Source of the DNA: Letharia columbiana
Taxonomy: Eukaryota; Ascomycota; Lecanoromycetes; Lecanorales; Parmeliaceae
Direction: 5' to 3'
Assembly: GCF_014066305.1 (NCBI RefSeq)
Contig: NW_023501047.1
Location: 496,001 to 560,000, forward strand
Length of the DNA stretch: 64,000 nucleotides
Shown: positions 44,252 to 57,290 of the stretch, piece after piece
Layout of the letters: every line of letters begins with the position of its first letter
Numbering within the stretch: position 1 is the stretch's first letter
The notes under the pieces: model-generated
Database searches by the model: none
What the model saw: only the letters and a program-made list of their open reading frames with translations
What the model was told of the DNA's origin: nothing
Translations under genes and position numbers: made by a program

Positions 44252-47200
44252 GCCTGGAAGTTGGATATTGAGGATGATTTTCTGTACTTATTAGGGCAGA
44301 TATGGCTGGGAGGGAGGTGAGACGGTGTTCACAACGTCAATTTCCAAGCAAAGCCGAATGCATGGATAGGATACAAGCGGTACATTTGGGCGGATGTCAT
44401 ATTTTCCATATTTTCGATATTTTCGGATCAATTACAAGTCATGGCTTTCCCTCAACTTCCTCTGCCCCACCACTGAGCCCCTCTCCCATCCATCTCAGCC
44501 ATGTCTCCACAAAGACCGCAAGTACCCGCTTCCATCCGATCATCTTCCAGTAGAGTATGTAGAGACAAGAGTGTGCTCGGCAGGAAAGTAGCGGGCTCGT
44601 CCGCAGGTGCAATGAATGGGAAGCCTGGATCTATTGAATCTATGTGGTTCCTGATAGTCTGAGAGTCTGACAACAACTACTCGTTTCAAGTTCAAATCCA
44701 AGATGAATCACGTGATAGCTTCTTGGCAAGGCTGCAACTTAGTCGCACTCTCTTTTCTACAAGTCAAAATTTCAGCAACTTCACAGCCCGAGCATCATTT
44801 CACGACATCACAAAGCCACCCCCGAGCATATGCTGAATAGATAATTCTATATGTCGTTGTCATTGTAAGTGTTCTGGTCCTATATCTTCCCTTCCGAAGC
44901 CCCTTCCTTACCTGATGATTTGTTCAAACCGCAAAACTAGAGTCTTTGACCCTTCCGGGGCATGAAACTTTTATTGCACACGTCAGTCTGATCCGTGTCA
45001 TTGTCTTTCGCTTCATATCATTGAAATTTTGACGCCAATCCTCAAATTGACGGCAATGCAGGTCACGGTCAAGTTTGGAAGCCTCATACGTACGGTACGC
45101 ATCCTCAAATCTCGTCTCCCCCGCCTAGCACACCTGCCTACCTTTCTACAACTGAGCGACGATGATCATTCGTACTATGTACGCTGGAAATTACCGACTG
45201 AGACCCTAGAGGTCTTTGACGACAATAAATGGCTTAGACTGAGCTCTTCTACAATTATACATCATGCCATCTATAACATGGGCTAGGAACATTTGACTGA
45301 CTGGACGAGCGTCACAGGCCAGGAGCTGAGTCGGTTGTCTCCTGGTGGTAGCACATCTATTGGCACCTCATTGAACATGGGAACCTGCCCTTGAAAACCT
45401 AAAGACGTTTGGCAATCATGAAGAGGGAAATCAGCAGTAAGCGACCTTGGGCCAAATATCCGCCCTCTTTTCCAGCACGGATCTTATGATGAATGGCACT
45501 GGGCTCCGATAAAAGCAATAAGAAGATATGCCTTTCTGTGGCAGGCCTAGAAAACCTCGCCCACTGAATACCACACACCTGTTCCCTGTTACTGTCTCGG
45601 AATTTTTTCAACGCAGCAGCTGATCCTAGATTACAGTCTTCTTTTGAATTTTTCACGTCGAGGGACCCTCAACCCAAAGATCTCGTCTCTGCTTCCAGAC
45701 CCCCCTAGTATGTACATACAGAGACGGCAACTCACACCTCCGCTACACAAAACGGTGGGCGAATCAGTAACGACAGCCTCACCTTTGGGGAGACTGAGTA
45801 AGGTATGCCGCCCCTGTTCGAGTACCTAGATGCTTCTGTGATGATCACCTAGATGACGAGTCTGATTCGGGTTTCCGATGTAGACACACTTATTATATAT
45901 ACCATTCATGCATATCTGACGAAGCCATACTGTTCCTTCTTTAAGACCTGTTCTTTTGTGCGTGTGCTAACAACACTCCAAGCTCACAGGTCACAAATTA
46001 TTGTCGCATTGGTGCGATCGAGGCCCGATCAAGCATCCCTACCCTTGAAAGCGGTACGTCCTCCATTCTCGATGCGTTCAACCTTCTTAAATGATGATTC
46101 CAAACAATCAAAAGACAAGCATATGTCCAAGTTAGCTTGACCGCTATCAAAGAAGAGACTGTTCGTACTGATCCGCTTCTCGCGATCTTTAATCGGCTAT
46201 AACACCATGAGCCAGTACAGGTACTGACATACTCGGTGAAGGTTTTGTTATCCACTTCTTTGGCCTGTCGAGCTGTGAACATCTCTAACGTCCGGTATGT
46301 TTCCCTACTTGCAATCCATAGCCCCCTTCAAATGATGATCAAATTTCTACAATCTCACGACGGTCGGCATAGCTACACTCTAGCATTGATGAGATTGCCC
46401 ATGACCGGGCATCAGATCTGACATAATTCCTGCACTGTCACTGTTGCGGACATTTCCGAAGCCTCTTTGCTGTGACGTCATACTTACTTTCATCTTCAAG
46501 CAGATGAGAAACGCCTGCCAGCGAGTGAAAGGAATGGGTTACTCGACGCAGATTGACGAATTCGGCGACGCGGACCAGCGACAAGTGCTTGAACGGGTGG
46601 GCCAGATTTGCTACAAAACTACGCGAGTCTGCGGATGGATGATGGTACGGGCTTTAAGGGATTAAGATCAGCACAGCGGGCTGAGGAATGTAGCAACACA
46701 TCAGCTTCCGGATAGGAAAGATCGAGGACGTTCAATGAAATCTTCCACTTCTCTCAAACTATTCATCAATGATTCTATCTAGACATGATTCGGCGAATTT
46801 GCTCTTGGCTTGTCAACAAGATTGATGCTACCAGTACATTCTCCGTAACAGACGCCGAAGCTTCTCTCTTCTCCGGAAGAAAACCATACAGGTGAAGGAT
46901 GATGGCCTCGAGCCAAAAGATGTCATCCCCTACGACTCAAGATCTAGACATCAACCTACGCTTCTGACAATATCACCTGCGCATGGGACACGTCAAGGTG
47001 GGACAGTTGAATCATCACTGATTGAGCTAAGCATCTAGCTAGATCAATCACATGCCTCTTCCAGGCATTTCATCATTCGATCCAAAGCCACCGCCTGATG
47101 GTGTCATTCCAAACTTCCATTATCCATGCACGCACATAAGATGCTCAAAACAGATTCGTATAGATGGAACGCCGTCACAATGCCGCTTGCTAAAACGCTC

Positions 47201-47296
47201 GATTTAAGCAGTATAGATGAGGGTGAAGAGCTCATGATAGTAATGTAGATGTGTGATGAGGTTGGGACTATGCAACGGTCCAGACCGTGTTGCTTC
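44252..47296. other. 3 kb region without a convincing gene; possible gene relic
   Basis: Upstream of FBP1 (-) and downstream of the PCL cyclin. Several short plus-strand frames between 44851 and 46665 look exon-like, for example 45061..45286 and 46501..46665 (GMGYSTQIDEFGDADQRQ), and are preceded by plausible branch and acceptor sites. They do not assemble into one protein and match no family I know. A decayed multi-exon gene or a rapidly evolving orphan is possible. Confidence 0.35.
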
Positions 47297-48526
47297 TCAC
47301 ACCCGGACTCGGTATGGCTGAGTCGAGTTCAAGAAGCGTGAGATGATGCTTCCGCCCATCATCCCCGTTCGCATCTTCTTGGCAGGCTTCTCCTCTACGC
47401 CGTAGCTGCTCAGCTGATGATTCCCCAGCATTGGCCTGAGCTTGTACTCCCCACCATAGCCATCATCCTTGCCAATGATTGGCACGTAAGTGTCATCCAC
47501 GTATGAAGATATGGTGGAAGCAGGCGTTCCATGTGTTGTTGAAGGTGGAGAAGAGGAAGCAGAACGGGAGGAGACGCTGTAGTTGTCCGTAGATGTGCCA
47601 GGACGACTAAGAGCTGGGACATTGTCCGCTGCAGGAGGAGAGATGGAGCGGGCTTGACGGATCGGGCGGCGCGGTGTGCGCGCTGGGAGATTAGACGATT
47701 GAGAGATGGAGGTAGTGGATGTTGAAGAGAAGCGCTCGAGGTCGGAAATGTAGGATGAGGAGCTGTAAGCGGTCGGCGAAGCATACACGCCCACTGATGG
47801 TGGAGGTGTAGGAAGAGCTGTTGTGGAAGCGTAGGCACGGCCTGACTGGGGTTTGCTGTAATATGCTCGTTGTTGCTGGAGCAGCTCGTGCTCGCGGGCA
47901 TGTTTTCTGCGCTTGAGCTCGGCTTGTTCCTGTTGAAGGCGGATGGGAGCGAGGAAGGGCTCAAAGTGGGTGAAGAGATCCTCATTTGTGATTCGCAAAT
48001 CCCAGTCAAGGAGGAAGAGGAGCTGCTTTTCCATGAGGTTAACTTCTGTGATGGAGAAGCCGAAGCCCTCGAAGCCTTTCACCGACGAATACCGTGCCCA
48101 GTGTTTATTCTTGGGGGAGCTGTCGTTCAAGTTCTTGGCCGCGAGGATGAGAGAGGCGAGGAAAATGCGGTGGACGGTGCAACGCATTCCTTTGGCGACT
48201 GGAGGTAACCGTTGTTGTAACCTTGAGAGGTAGACTAGGGAGCACATGAGGGTGGGGACCTGAACGCGGGATCTGTCCACCAGAGACTGAATGAATGCCT
48301 CCAAGGACGGAAGGGATGGTTGTAAGGGTGATAATGGCTCTGCATCGTGAGGCGGTGTTGCAGGTGGAGTAGGAGGAAGTGTCTTCTCTGTCTGAGCACG
48401 CCGATTCTCGCAACGGATGACAGAGGTCGCCTTCTGTGCCAGATACGAAACCATCTCAGATGTTACTGGCATCATAACAAAATGATCCAGGGCCATTCGG
48501 TTCTGCGAGGATGTGAAAGCCGCCAT
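47297..48526 (-). CDS. Pho85-type (PCL) cyclin
   Basis: A single exon of 409 residues. The cyclin box spans about residues 70-195: [65 protein letters not shown], then [23 protein letters not shown]. This is the pattern of PCL1/2-type cyclins (PclA in Aspergillus) that partner the Pho85/PhoA/PhoB kinase at G1 and in morphogenesis. The long C-terminal tail is Ser/Thr/Pro-rich with many SP/TP sites and ends with a basic [13 protein letters not shown] segment. A long upstream region (to 52.4 kb) is consistent with tight transcriptional control. Which PCL member it is cannot be settled by eye. Confidence 0.93.
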   Translation of the reverse strand: MAAFTSSQNRMALDHFVMMPVTSEMVSYLAQKATSVIRCENRRAQTEKTLPPTPPATPPHDAEPLSPLQPSLPSLEAFIQSLVDRSRVQVPTLMCSLVYLSRLQQRLPPVAKGMRCTVHRIFLASLILAAKNLNDSSPKNKHWARYSSVKGFEGFGFSITEVNLMEKQLLFLLDWDLRITNEDLFTHFEPFLAPIRLQQEQAELKRRKHAREHELLQQQRAYYSKPQSGRAYASTTALPTPPPSVGVYASPTAYSSSSYISDLERFSSTSTTSISQSSNLPARTPRRPIRQARSISPPAADNVPALSRPGTSTDNYSVSSRSASSSPPSTTHGTPASTISSYVDDTYVPIIGKDDGYGGEYKLRPMLGNHQLSSYGVEEKPAKKMRTGMMGGSIISRFLNSTQPYRVRV

Positions 48527-51500
48527 GGTGGTAATGATGAAGATCTAAAGCTTTGATTACGAGAGCGGCAGCTGCAGATAAGTATGTCTCTAGGACAAAT
48601 CCAATATAAGGTGTGACGTCGTAGGGGGATTGGTTGTGTTGGCGAGTATGCCAGAAGGACCCTTGACAGATATTGTGGATAGGCTGATCTGGAGTCGGCT
48701 GGATCCCAAGTTGGTTTAGGGCAGATTATCGAAGGTGGATGAAGGATTATGGTTTATGGGGGCCACGGAAATGCCGAATGGGGCAATAAATATTTGGTCA
48801 GGTCGTGGTGAAGGTCGTGGATCGCTGGGGCTATGAGCCGAATGATCGAAGGAGAAGGTGGCTCTTCTCGAAGTAGCGGACTATCAGAGTGCTGAAGGAG
48901 TGGTGGAGGATTATGTCTACCGTTTCCCGGCCTGCGGAAAGACAGTCTCCTAAATTCGAGGTAGTCGTGTCGTGTGTGCTTAGAGCGTCGAGCTCGTAAA
49001 GCGTAAAAGATTGTTGTAGTTTGAATGCCGTGAAGCAAATTGGAGGAGTGAAGCGGTTGGAGGGGCTTCAGTGGGGGCTCTCCGCCTTGGAGACGGACAG
49101 TGTAAGAGAGTTGGGATTAGGTTGGTTTTGCCGTATTAGATCGGAGCCTCGGGCGGTGCCTGGTGATGTTCAGGGGCCAAAAGTCTTAGTGCGAGTTGGT
49201 AACGCGAACTGAGCAAATCTGGCAAACAAGACAGGCTGAATGCAGAACGAGTTGGCCGAGCTGCGTGGAAAGGCTAGCTGATGGGCTGTCGAGGAATATA
49301 AGTATAAAGTTTGTGCCCAAAGTCTGTCCACGATGAAATGCGAACCTCAAACCAGTTGAGGGTGATGGGGCGAAGTGGTGAGAAGAGGGCAGAAGAAAAG
49401 ATGAAGCGGTCAGTAGATCCAATTGACTGAGGATCGAGTTGTTGATGTTGGGAAGAGAAGGCAGAGCAGCGGAGGGGAAGCTTCTTTATCAATTTGCAGT
49501 GATGAGGATCGCCCTTGGCGTGAAGATGAAGCAAAGACGGGCCCCTATGCTTGGTGCCCCGCTCTTGTATGAGGTTAAAGTGAAGTGAAGATTCAAGTGG
49601 TTGAGAAATGAATGAGTATAATAAGAATGGAATCAATGGACCTGGGGTCTTCCCCCCTTCCCGGCGGGTGGCTAGGTTGGAGGAATTTCGACGACCTTGT
49701 TTTGCTTGGTGGTGGAGAAGTGCCCTTCTGCAAGCAGCACTTGAAACGAAGGGGTTGATTGGATACCCGCACTCCCTTGTCTTCGCTTCTGCTTCACTTA
49801 GCGCGCGGCCTTGGAGACAGCCAATCAGACATGCATTTTCCACATACCTTTAAAATAGTAAGAAGGGAAGGGGTTGGGCCGCTGCTTTGTGCGTCGCTAT
49901 GACTCTTTCCACCCACTGCCTTTGGTTTCACCCAATCTTCTGCACCTTTTGAAACGTCAAATCGATGATGAGCCAAAATGCAGAGTTGGTGAGGCGGTCA
50001 ACTCTTGAAGCAGACCGAATGCGGGTCTGCGGCGGGAGTGTAAAGATGAGGCTTGACTGGCTCGACAGAGATGATGAATTTCTGATCGCACTCGTCAACG
50101 TGTAAGGAGGTTGAGACGCGTTCCAGCAAGCAAGACCTCCGAAGCGTTAACACGAACCAGTAGATAATTGAATGGCCAGATATGAAGATCTTTCGATGTC
50201 TATCGAAGGAAGCTATCAAGTGGAATGAAGGAAAGGATCCATCTTGACCTTATACTCTGGACCTCGTGTCCCATGGTCTTGCCGTGTGCGCAAAGGGGTG
50301 AATGGCCCACGAAGGAAGAAGATACCTATTACACATTGTCGATTATGGTAGTGGCTGTCGGCTGAATCGTCGGCGATGATCTGGAGCAGGCAGCTGAGGA
50401 GACCCAGTGGTTGAGCATTTCATTCGACGGCCTTGTGATCAAATTTCAAGAAATGAGCCCCTCCACTATTTGGCTTCCGCCAGTAGCCGGAGAGAATGGC
50501 CATGCGGTTCAGGCTTCAAATAGCTTTGAATTTCATGGCGTCCGAACTCATGAGATCCCAGTGCCCATCTTCTGCTAATTGTCCGGTAATACTTGGCCAG
50601 AGATGGTAGGTGCTTCATCCGGGAGTCGGGTCTGGATTTCGATTATGGAGGATGGAGAAGAAGCGTAGCGTATCACCAGTATGATTGGACTTCGCCGCCA
50701 AGATTGAGGCTGACACCGTATTGTGGCTGGTTTGCTGCGGAGAAGAGCCCCTCCATCGTGGCGCTCTACCAATTCGCGCTGGCTTATCCCCGCTCATTCC
50801 ATGCAAACCTCGGCAGATATTTAAGGACTTGCCTTACGGAGCAAACTCGAGGCGAGATCTTTTTGCCTCTTCTTCCATCTCCCACTTCCCCGAGACGAAC
50901 TGCTCCCCACCGACACGGCTCCTTTGTTTACGCACGCAAAACATACGGAGCTACTTGCCGACTTCCTCGCATAAAGTATTATTGAGCCCCAATTGTATAC
51001 ACGATGTCCGAACGACACGAACATCTTCCTTCAGGATTAGTCCTCGGCGCCCGATGGTTAAAGTAGTACTAGTATCCGCTGTAAAGATTCTCAACATCCT
51101 CATCCATCTTATCATCCCCTGACCGCTCTGTAGACGGAATTGAAAGTAAGAGCAGTATGATGCGCGCCAACCGATGACTCTAATTTCTGCAAATTTGAGA
51201 CAGAGTGCTAAGCTGACTGCATCATCATCACTGAGTGAGTCCAAAATTGTGTTTCCCCCACAAGCCCCAAACGTCAAAGGCGGCTCGGCTGGCTCAGATG
51301 CGCTGATCTGCAATCTGCACCATGCCCTGCCCATGAAGAAAGAACACCGGCCAAGGCGGTCCTATTTACGGCGTAGGGTCTCAGATTCGGTTTTCTGCCT
51401 CTCCAACATCCCGTACTCGATAAAAATAATTGCGTGTTTATTTCAAACCCCCGTAATTATGATGCCGTTCTAATTAGGCGCTGTTCCTATTTCATGTTGC

Positions 51501-52391
51501 CAGTCGCTGGCCGTTTCAAGCTGACCGTGATTCTTCGTATTACTTAGGGACGGACAAGAAATAAGAATATTGTGAGGCGGCATTAAAGCTGCGTGCTCGC
51601 GTCTAGCCAATCATGGCCTTTAGCCGCTGTTAGTAAGCGAGAATCATCACTCGGAATAGCCTGGTCTCTCAATGCTCTTACCCCTTTATGGAGTATGGCC
51701 CACGTAATCGAGGTAATGCCGCGGACCATTCTGTTGCTATGCAGAGCTTTCCTTTTGCATCTCAACGGATCTATCTTCCTCTTAGAGCGACGTTGTAAAG
51801 AACGCCACCGATGGCGGAGAGCTGAAAGGCTGAAAGAGCGCCTGGGACATCAGCCATCAAATACCCCAGGACGCTAAAGGCGGGATTTGTCTTGCTATAT
51901 ATGAGCTGTACCGTCAAAGAATTTTCTATTCAGCTTGCTTGTATCCTGAGGTGGTGTTCGAAAGCGTTTTGAGCGCTAATAGCCATCATGATGGTAAACA
52001 GGGTACAGGCCGTCAAGAAGCCACATCAAGCGACACCGCTGTTCATGACTTTAGACACGCTATCAGTGGACTCCGACGGTCAGATGACAAGCTCACGCTA
52101 GGTGTCTGTCTCTTGAACGATGAGCAAAATCAGCGACGAGTCGTAGCATTCGGAGACTGTCTCCCTTGGGAAACCGGCAGAGAGAGAAGTTAATCCCAGG
52201 AAGCCAGGAAGCCAGGAAGCCAGACAATGAACGCACTAAGCCAAGGACATGAAGTTGTGGGTGATTTATTTGCTATCTATCGTCTAGTCGTTCTATCATA
52301 TGATGCAGGTGTCTTCCGCTTTTCAAGTCGCTCGGTTACACTGTGCGTTTCAGTTGCGCGGCCATCTTGAACCATGTTCACTCATCACTCC
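48527..52391. promoter_or_regulatory. Long PCL cyclin upstream region (3.9 kb)
   Basis: No convincing gene was found between the PCL start and the AHA1 3' end. Short minus-strand frames (for example 49274..49843) would lie in a leader transcript and could act as upstream open reading frames, but they have biased composition and no family resemblance. The 8-bp tandem repeat at 52196 is near the right end. Confidence 0.4.
52196..52223. repeat. 8-bp tandem repeat (CCAGGAAG)3
   Basis: Three exact copies of CCAGGAAG at 52196..52219 followed by a partial copy. A small intergenic minisatellite with no visible function. Confidence 0.8.
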
Positions 52392-53572
52392 TTACAGAAC
52401 AGTGCCAAAGCTGTGTACATGAAGATCAGTTTCTGTCTTGTCCAGAGAGACTTTGGACATTTGTGACTCCACTTACCCGAAAGTAGTCTTGATACTCCTC
52501 ACGTAGTACTCGCCCCAATTTCTTCTTGTAACCTCTTCCTGTCCCACAGGCACCCCATCCCATTGAACCCTCATGACAGTCACGGCATCTGAATCATTCT
52601 GATCAAACCCTATTGTCAACGTCGAGTAATGTCCTTCCACCCACTGCCCTAATCGCCATTTCTGAACGATCTTCGTAGGCTCTTCAAGAGTTAGATATTC
52701 ACCAGAAACGTTACCCCCGAAGAGTTCGAACTTGCCACCCTTGTGAGCGCCTTCGAACAGCTTCGGAGGAGCACGCGTGAAAGCGGCGATGCGGGTAGCG
52801 TCGGTGAATGTTTTGTAGAGTTCTAAAGCAGTGGTACGGAATTCTTCGTTCGACGTTAGTGACGTAGTATTCACAGAGGGATGGCCAAGTGTGTTGGTTG
52901 TGGTTGTTTTGGGAGCAGATTTGGCGGTGGCAGGCTTGGCGTTCGCTTGGGAGGCAGTGGAGGAAGTAGTGATGGTCGTGGGCTGCAGAGAGGGTGATGC
53001 GCCAGTCGCATGCTGAAGATCTTTGCCATGTTCAGCGATGAGGGCGGAACCAAGTTGAGACAACTTTTGTCGAAGTTGAGGAACTACTCTGGACCGAACC
53101 AAATCCTTCACAGGCTGTTTGGAAGAAGAGTCTGAGTAGATGTCTATGTCGAACTGTAGAGACACACTGGGTCAGCTTCGAAGAAGAGACTAGCTCACGG
53201 GAAAGATAGGGAACATACGACGTACTCATCTTCCTCCGTATCATGTGCTACCTCTGGGACTGTGATAGTCCCGCTGACATCCTCTTCATCCTTGGCCGAG
53301 CCTGCAACAAGTCAACATATGCCCCAATTGCTCTTGAGAACACCAGTACCTTGGTACTCCATCTGTAGCTTCACGTCGAACAGTGTGATCACTTTGCCCT
53401 TTCGCTGGCTGACGTCCACATCTCCATCCATGCTCAATATCTTTGAAACAGTGGCGGAGACATCCCCCTGTTCAGAGGATGTCCCAACAAGAGATTGTTC
53501 TAGATACTGTCGAGCCCACTCTCTGACGTCTTTATTCACCCAATGCCAGTTGTTCGGATTGTGGAGGACCAT
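52392..53572 (-). CDS. AHA1: Activator of Hsp90 ATPase
   Basis: A cytosolic co-chaperone stimulating Hsp90 ATP hydrolysis. Exons are 53572..53350, 53301..53219, 53153..52477 and 52410..52392 (introns 48, 65 and 66 nt), 333 residues. The N-terminal domain begins MVLHNPNNWHWVNKDVREWA, contains GDVDVSQRKGKVITLFDVKLQMEY, and continues after splicing with VSGTIT and EDEYVFDIDIYSD. The C-terminal AHSA1 domain has ALELYKTFTDATRIAAFTR, GGKFELFGGNVSGEYL and IVQKWRLGQWVEGHYSTL. The final 19-nt exon completes the conserved TTFGFG end (TFG-FGTVL). All junctions keep frame. Upstream it is divergent to the EngB gene. Confidence 0.96.
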
Positions 53573-54060
53573 GCTGGGCAAAGCTCAGCTGGAGTAAGTA
53601 TAGAAACCTGGGGAATGCGATCAGCTACAGATCCCAACCAGTTGTTGAAGCTGAAAAGGACAAAACGGTGGTCTATCAGATAAATGGAGATCTAAGCTCC
53701 GACAAAGCTAATCAGCAGAAAAAGAGTACAAATCTTCTATGACTGGTGCCAGCTGAATGTATCATCGTGTATTGGACGTAACGTAGAGGGAGCGAAGAAT
53801 GTACGGCTTACTTACTAAGGTCAATAAGGTCAGAAATCTTTTCCTTGCCAGTAATACTGTTGGCTGCTTTCAATCACTCACCAATGTAGCAATGAGGAGA
53901 ACTGCCGTCACAGAGAGAAAGCTCTTCAAATAAGGAGGTGGAAAGCTCTAGAAATTCTGCGGAGTGCATGTCCGAGAGCCCGCTAGCTCAGCCCTACGGA
54001 CTTCTCGATCTCTAGCTGCAAAATTGCAGCACAATCCCTCTTCCCAGTGCACTTGATTCT
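53573..54060. promoter_or_regulatory. Divergent AHA1 / EngB promoter region
   Basis: 488 bp between start codons. I found no clear heat-shock element (nGAAn arrays) despite AHA1 being a chaperone gene. Nothing else recognised. Confidence 0.35.
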
Positions 54061-55084
54061 ATGTCATTGAGAATCTGTTGGAGGACTCGATCTTGCGGCA
54101 AACGTGTATCTTGGCTCTTCAAGGAGCTGAATACACGTTGTGCATCCACAGCTCCTTCTCATAATGGCTCCGCCAAATGCCCAAATCGCGAGCTTGCATA
54201 TTACTGGGACACAGCTCCGCCGACACCTACCCAGCTCCGGCGGGCTGAGAAATTCTTCGGCGCAGCGCCCCCAAAGCTACTCTTCTCTGCGACGAAATTC
54301 CGGACAGTAAACAACAGTGCAATACCTGAAGTTGCTTTCCTTGGGAGGTCCAATGTAGGCAAATCCAGCCTCCTCAACGCATTGATGGGGCAGAAGATAT
54401 GTCATACGAGCAGCAAGCCAGGAAGAACGAGATCTATGAACTTCTTCGGAGTTGGAGGTGAAGATGGGCGTGGTAGTCCAGGCAAACTGGCAGTATTAGA
54501 CATGCCAGGCTATGGAAAGGGCAGTCGAGAAGAGTGGGGACAGGAGATCATGAAATATCTTGTCGGGAGGAAGCAGTACGCAAGAGCTACAGAGCGTGGG
54601 AAATGATTACAACTAGCTGACAATGTGTAGATTACGGCGAGCCTTTTTGCTGGTTGATACATTACACGGCCTCAAACGCTCAGACGAAGAGATTCTTTCG
54701 TTGTTCCGTCAGAACGCAATATCTCATCAGATCATATTGTCCAAAGTTGATCGTATATTGTTTCAAAAGTCTCGCCCATCTTTAGCCCGCATGGAACAGA
54801 ACTCCCCAGAGTTGGATCGCATATGTGAAGAATTGAAGGTCAAGATACAACCCGGGAACGGAGACGGCCCGGAAGCTCTCGGTGAGATCTTGGCGTGCAG
54901 TGCTGAAGTGACACTCGAGGGGAAGAAGCTCGGTATCGACAATGTCAGATGGGCAGTGCTTGCAGCCACAGGCCTTGGTGAAGAGAAGAGGAAGCTTTCG
55001 TTGTCAGAGATCTCGACCGATACACCAAATGATGGTGTTTCCATTGGGAACACTGTCCATCCGGACTCTAGTCTCGAACGCTGA
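54061..55084 (+). CDS. EngB/YihA-family GTPase, probably mitochondrial
   Basis: Exons are 54061..54575 and 54631..55084 (intron 55 nt, phase 2, joining GRKQ to LRRAFLLVDTLHG), 322 residues. The G1 motif is FLGRSNVGKSSLLNALMG, Gly/Thr of switch I follow in KPGRTRSMNFF, G3 is VLDMPGYGKGS and G4 is ILSKVD. Bacterial EngB assists large ribosomal subunit assembly. The basic, acid-poor N-terminus with Ser/Arg (MSLRICWRTRSCGKRVSW) suggests mitochondrial targeting, and fungal homologues (Mrx8-type) act in mitochondria. The C-terminal tail beyond about residue 270 is not conserved. Confidence 0.92.
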
Positions 55085-55687
55085 TCATATCAGATCACCG
55101 AATGTACCGGGTCTAATGCTCTAAAGCTTCGAGCAATCGAATCCCGATGTCGATCGGAATTTCTGTAGCAGATGATGGTGTTACCGTTGGAAAAATTACC
55201 GATATGGACCTGACGATCAAGACCTGATTATCCTCACATCACCGGGTATTCTGGATGTGATTCCTCACTTCCTCAGCTATTGAATCTTCTTCATCCTCAA
55301 GTCAGCGACTGTAATCAATCTGATCCCAAACTATCCCTCAAGCGGACTCTGACAATCCTCACACCAGCAAACTTTGCAGGTCTGATTCCCAAATCGCGCA
55401 GCAGTTGAATGGTAAAGAACGAATTGTCAGCCAAGTATATGGGTCTGAGTCCCAGATTCTGGGCAACCGAATTGCCTTTTTCCATAGAGTCTTGCAAGAG
55501 CTTCCATAGGTTGCCCTTTATCTGTTATACCACTTCTTCATTCCTCAAATTATTTACCCAGGCGTGCATACGCATTCCTTTCAGGTATCTCTCTGCTACA
55601 GTACGATAATTTCAATTTCTTTGCACCATTCATGACCTTCCTTATTTAATAGCACGTGCTTCAAATAACCGCACTCCAAGATCCATT
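55085..55687. other. Convergent intergenic region
   Basis: About 600 bp between the EngB 3' end and the small orphan's stop codon. Contains loosely repeated phrases (AATCTGAT / TCTGATTCCC) but no clear repeat or gene. Confidence 0.35.
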
Positions 55688-56309
55688 CTAATACTGCTTC
55701 TTGACATACATATCAAGACCCAGCTCCTTCAAGCTCGGTAGAGTGCAGCCTCGGACCTTTTTCAACCTGCTCAAGTCCTCAACAGCAGATGTCTGCGGTC
55801 CTTGACTAATGCGATCCCCACCATGACCGGCCAAGCCTGGCAACCAACCCTGAGAGCCCAGTGGCACATTGCCCTCTTCACAGCCTTCGTCAAGCAAGAC
55901 GTCAGCGACTTTACCCTCTTGGGAATGATCCTCCTCCTTATCGACTGCAGGCTCTATAACGCCACCCCACCCTGACCCTTTCAGCAGCTTCACATCTGGA
56001 GGCGTCGTAGGTGACCGGTTCCGAGTTGGGGTCTCGAGTGCAGGACATTCCTGGAAGCATTCGGTGACGAGTTCGGCGTGTGGATTGGCTGTAGGTGCTG
56101 GATCCATCGATGCTGTATATGGGTTAGAAACCAAGCTCAATGATCTTGGGTGGGGAAAGAAAGAGAGGTGAGAGCAAAAGGGTTGGACTACCGAGAAGGA
56201 GAGAAAGTGGAGCGATATTGACGGTATGGATGAGAGATCCGCCATGCTCCAACGAAGAGAGGGGTGAGGGCAATTCCTGGTGGGTAAACATTGCTTCAGG
56301 GTGCCTCAT
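55688..56309 (-). CDS. Small hypothetical protein
   Basis: Not recognised. Two exons are proposed, 56309..56192 and 56112..55688 (intron 79 nt, phase 1, GTAGTC...ATACAG), about 180 residues. The first exon reads MFTHQELPSPLSSLEHGGSL after a short leader. The second is acidic, with PTTPPDVKLLKGSGWGG, DEGCEEGN and a C-terminal basic LKKVRGCTLPSLKELGLDMY. An unspliced version starting at an internal ATG (MDPAPTANPHAEL) would give a shorter protein of about 140 residues. No signal peptide or membrane segment. The continuous frame and composition suggest a real gene, but there is no family support. Confidence 0.5.
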
Positions 56310-57290
56310 GATTGTGGAGGTGAAAATGGTATGAGCTGGGAGTAGCAGGAAGTGTTATGTGGGAAGAATGGATGCTGAACGAAAAGGACTGATCGATTGA
56401 AAGTCATTAGCAGGAATCTGGTATAAGCTCTTCCCGATACTCTTCGTAAAGCTCAAGCCAACAAGATGAAAGTTCGGAATTGGACAGCTCTCTCGCTAAG
56501 GATCGATAGAGGCTGACCATAGCCAGCGTAAGCTAGCTATGAGGATGGAGATGCTGCTGAAGAAAAAGAAAGTGGACCGATGGTGACTTGTGAGATTGTC
56601 AAGGGGACCTAGATTTTGAAAGTACTGGTGCTTAAATCTGCTTACTCCATGTGTTGCGTGTATATGTATAATTGCCCAGCAGTAGCGAAGTGCTGACTTG
56701 AGGAGTAATATTGAAAATAGAAGTTGGTGTGAATATCCCAGAAGACAGCAGGTTTCTCGCATCACAGATCGTGAACGGCCATCCAACTTGCCTACCGATG
56801 ATTGGTGACCGCTGCAAATAGCTGTTAATCGACTATCAACGAGGTCGCAGATTACAAGACAATAGCAAAGGTAGTAACACAGGGCATTTACTTATCAACG
56901 TAATACTACGACTAGTCTCCTGGGTAATATTGGTCCTCTCTATATCATTGTATGTGAGTAGGTGATCGTAAGTCGACCTCCGTCCATTGAGGCGAACATG
57001 CCTGAAAATGGTGGACAGGGAATGAAAACGAGTACTCGAATAATATTTGGCTATGCTATGCTTGCTGTACTTGCTATCGCTATGCTCTTCTAAGGGAACC
57101 GCTATTCGTAATGTATCGATATCGCGTAAAGCTTTTCGGGTATCTTGCTTGGGACATAGGCTATGCTGTTTAAAAGAATAAAGACAATCTTTCCGCGAAG
57201 CGACTATCCCTGTATGTGTATAACAGTTGGAGCTCGTCAGTTATGCAGTCGTCTTGGAAGACGATGACGGGTAACGCAGAATGATGTAGA
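56310..57290. other. Intergenic region
   Basis: About 980 bp: promoter of the small orphan (-) and 3' UTR of CDC4 (-). No gene or repeat recognised. Confidence 0.4.

Noticed and set aside
49274..49843. 189-codon minus-strand frame upstream of the PCL cyclin
   Set aside because: Biased composition (His, Ser, Leu), no domain, no intron logic; kept only as a possible upstream frame.
53154..53218. AHA1 intron 2 as a further introner copy
   Set aside because: Only a generic AAGCTGAC branch site is shared; its length (65 nt) and 5' end fit an ordinary intron.
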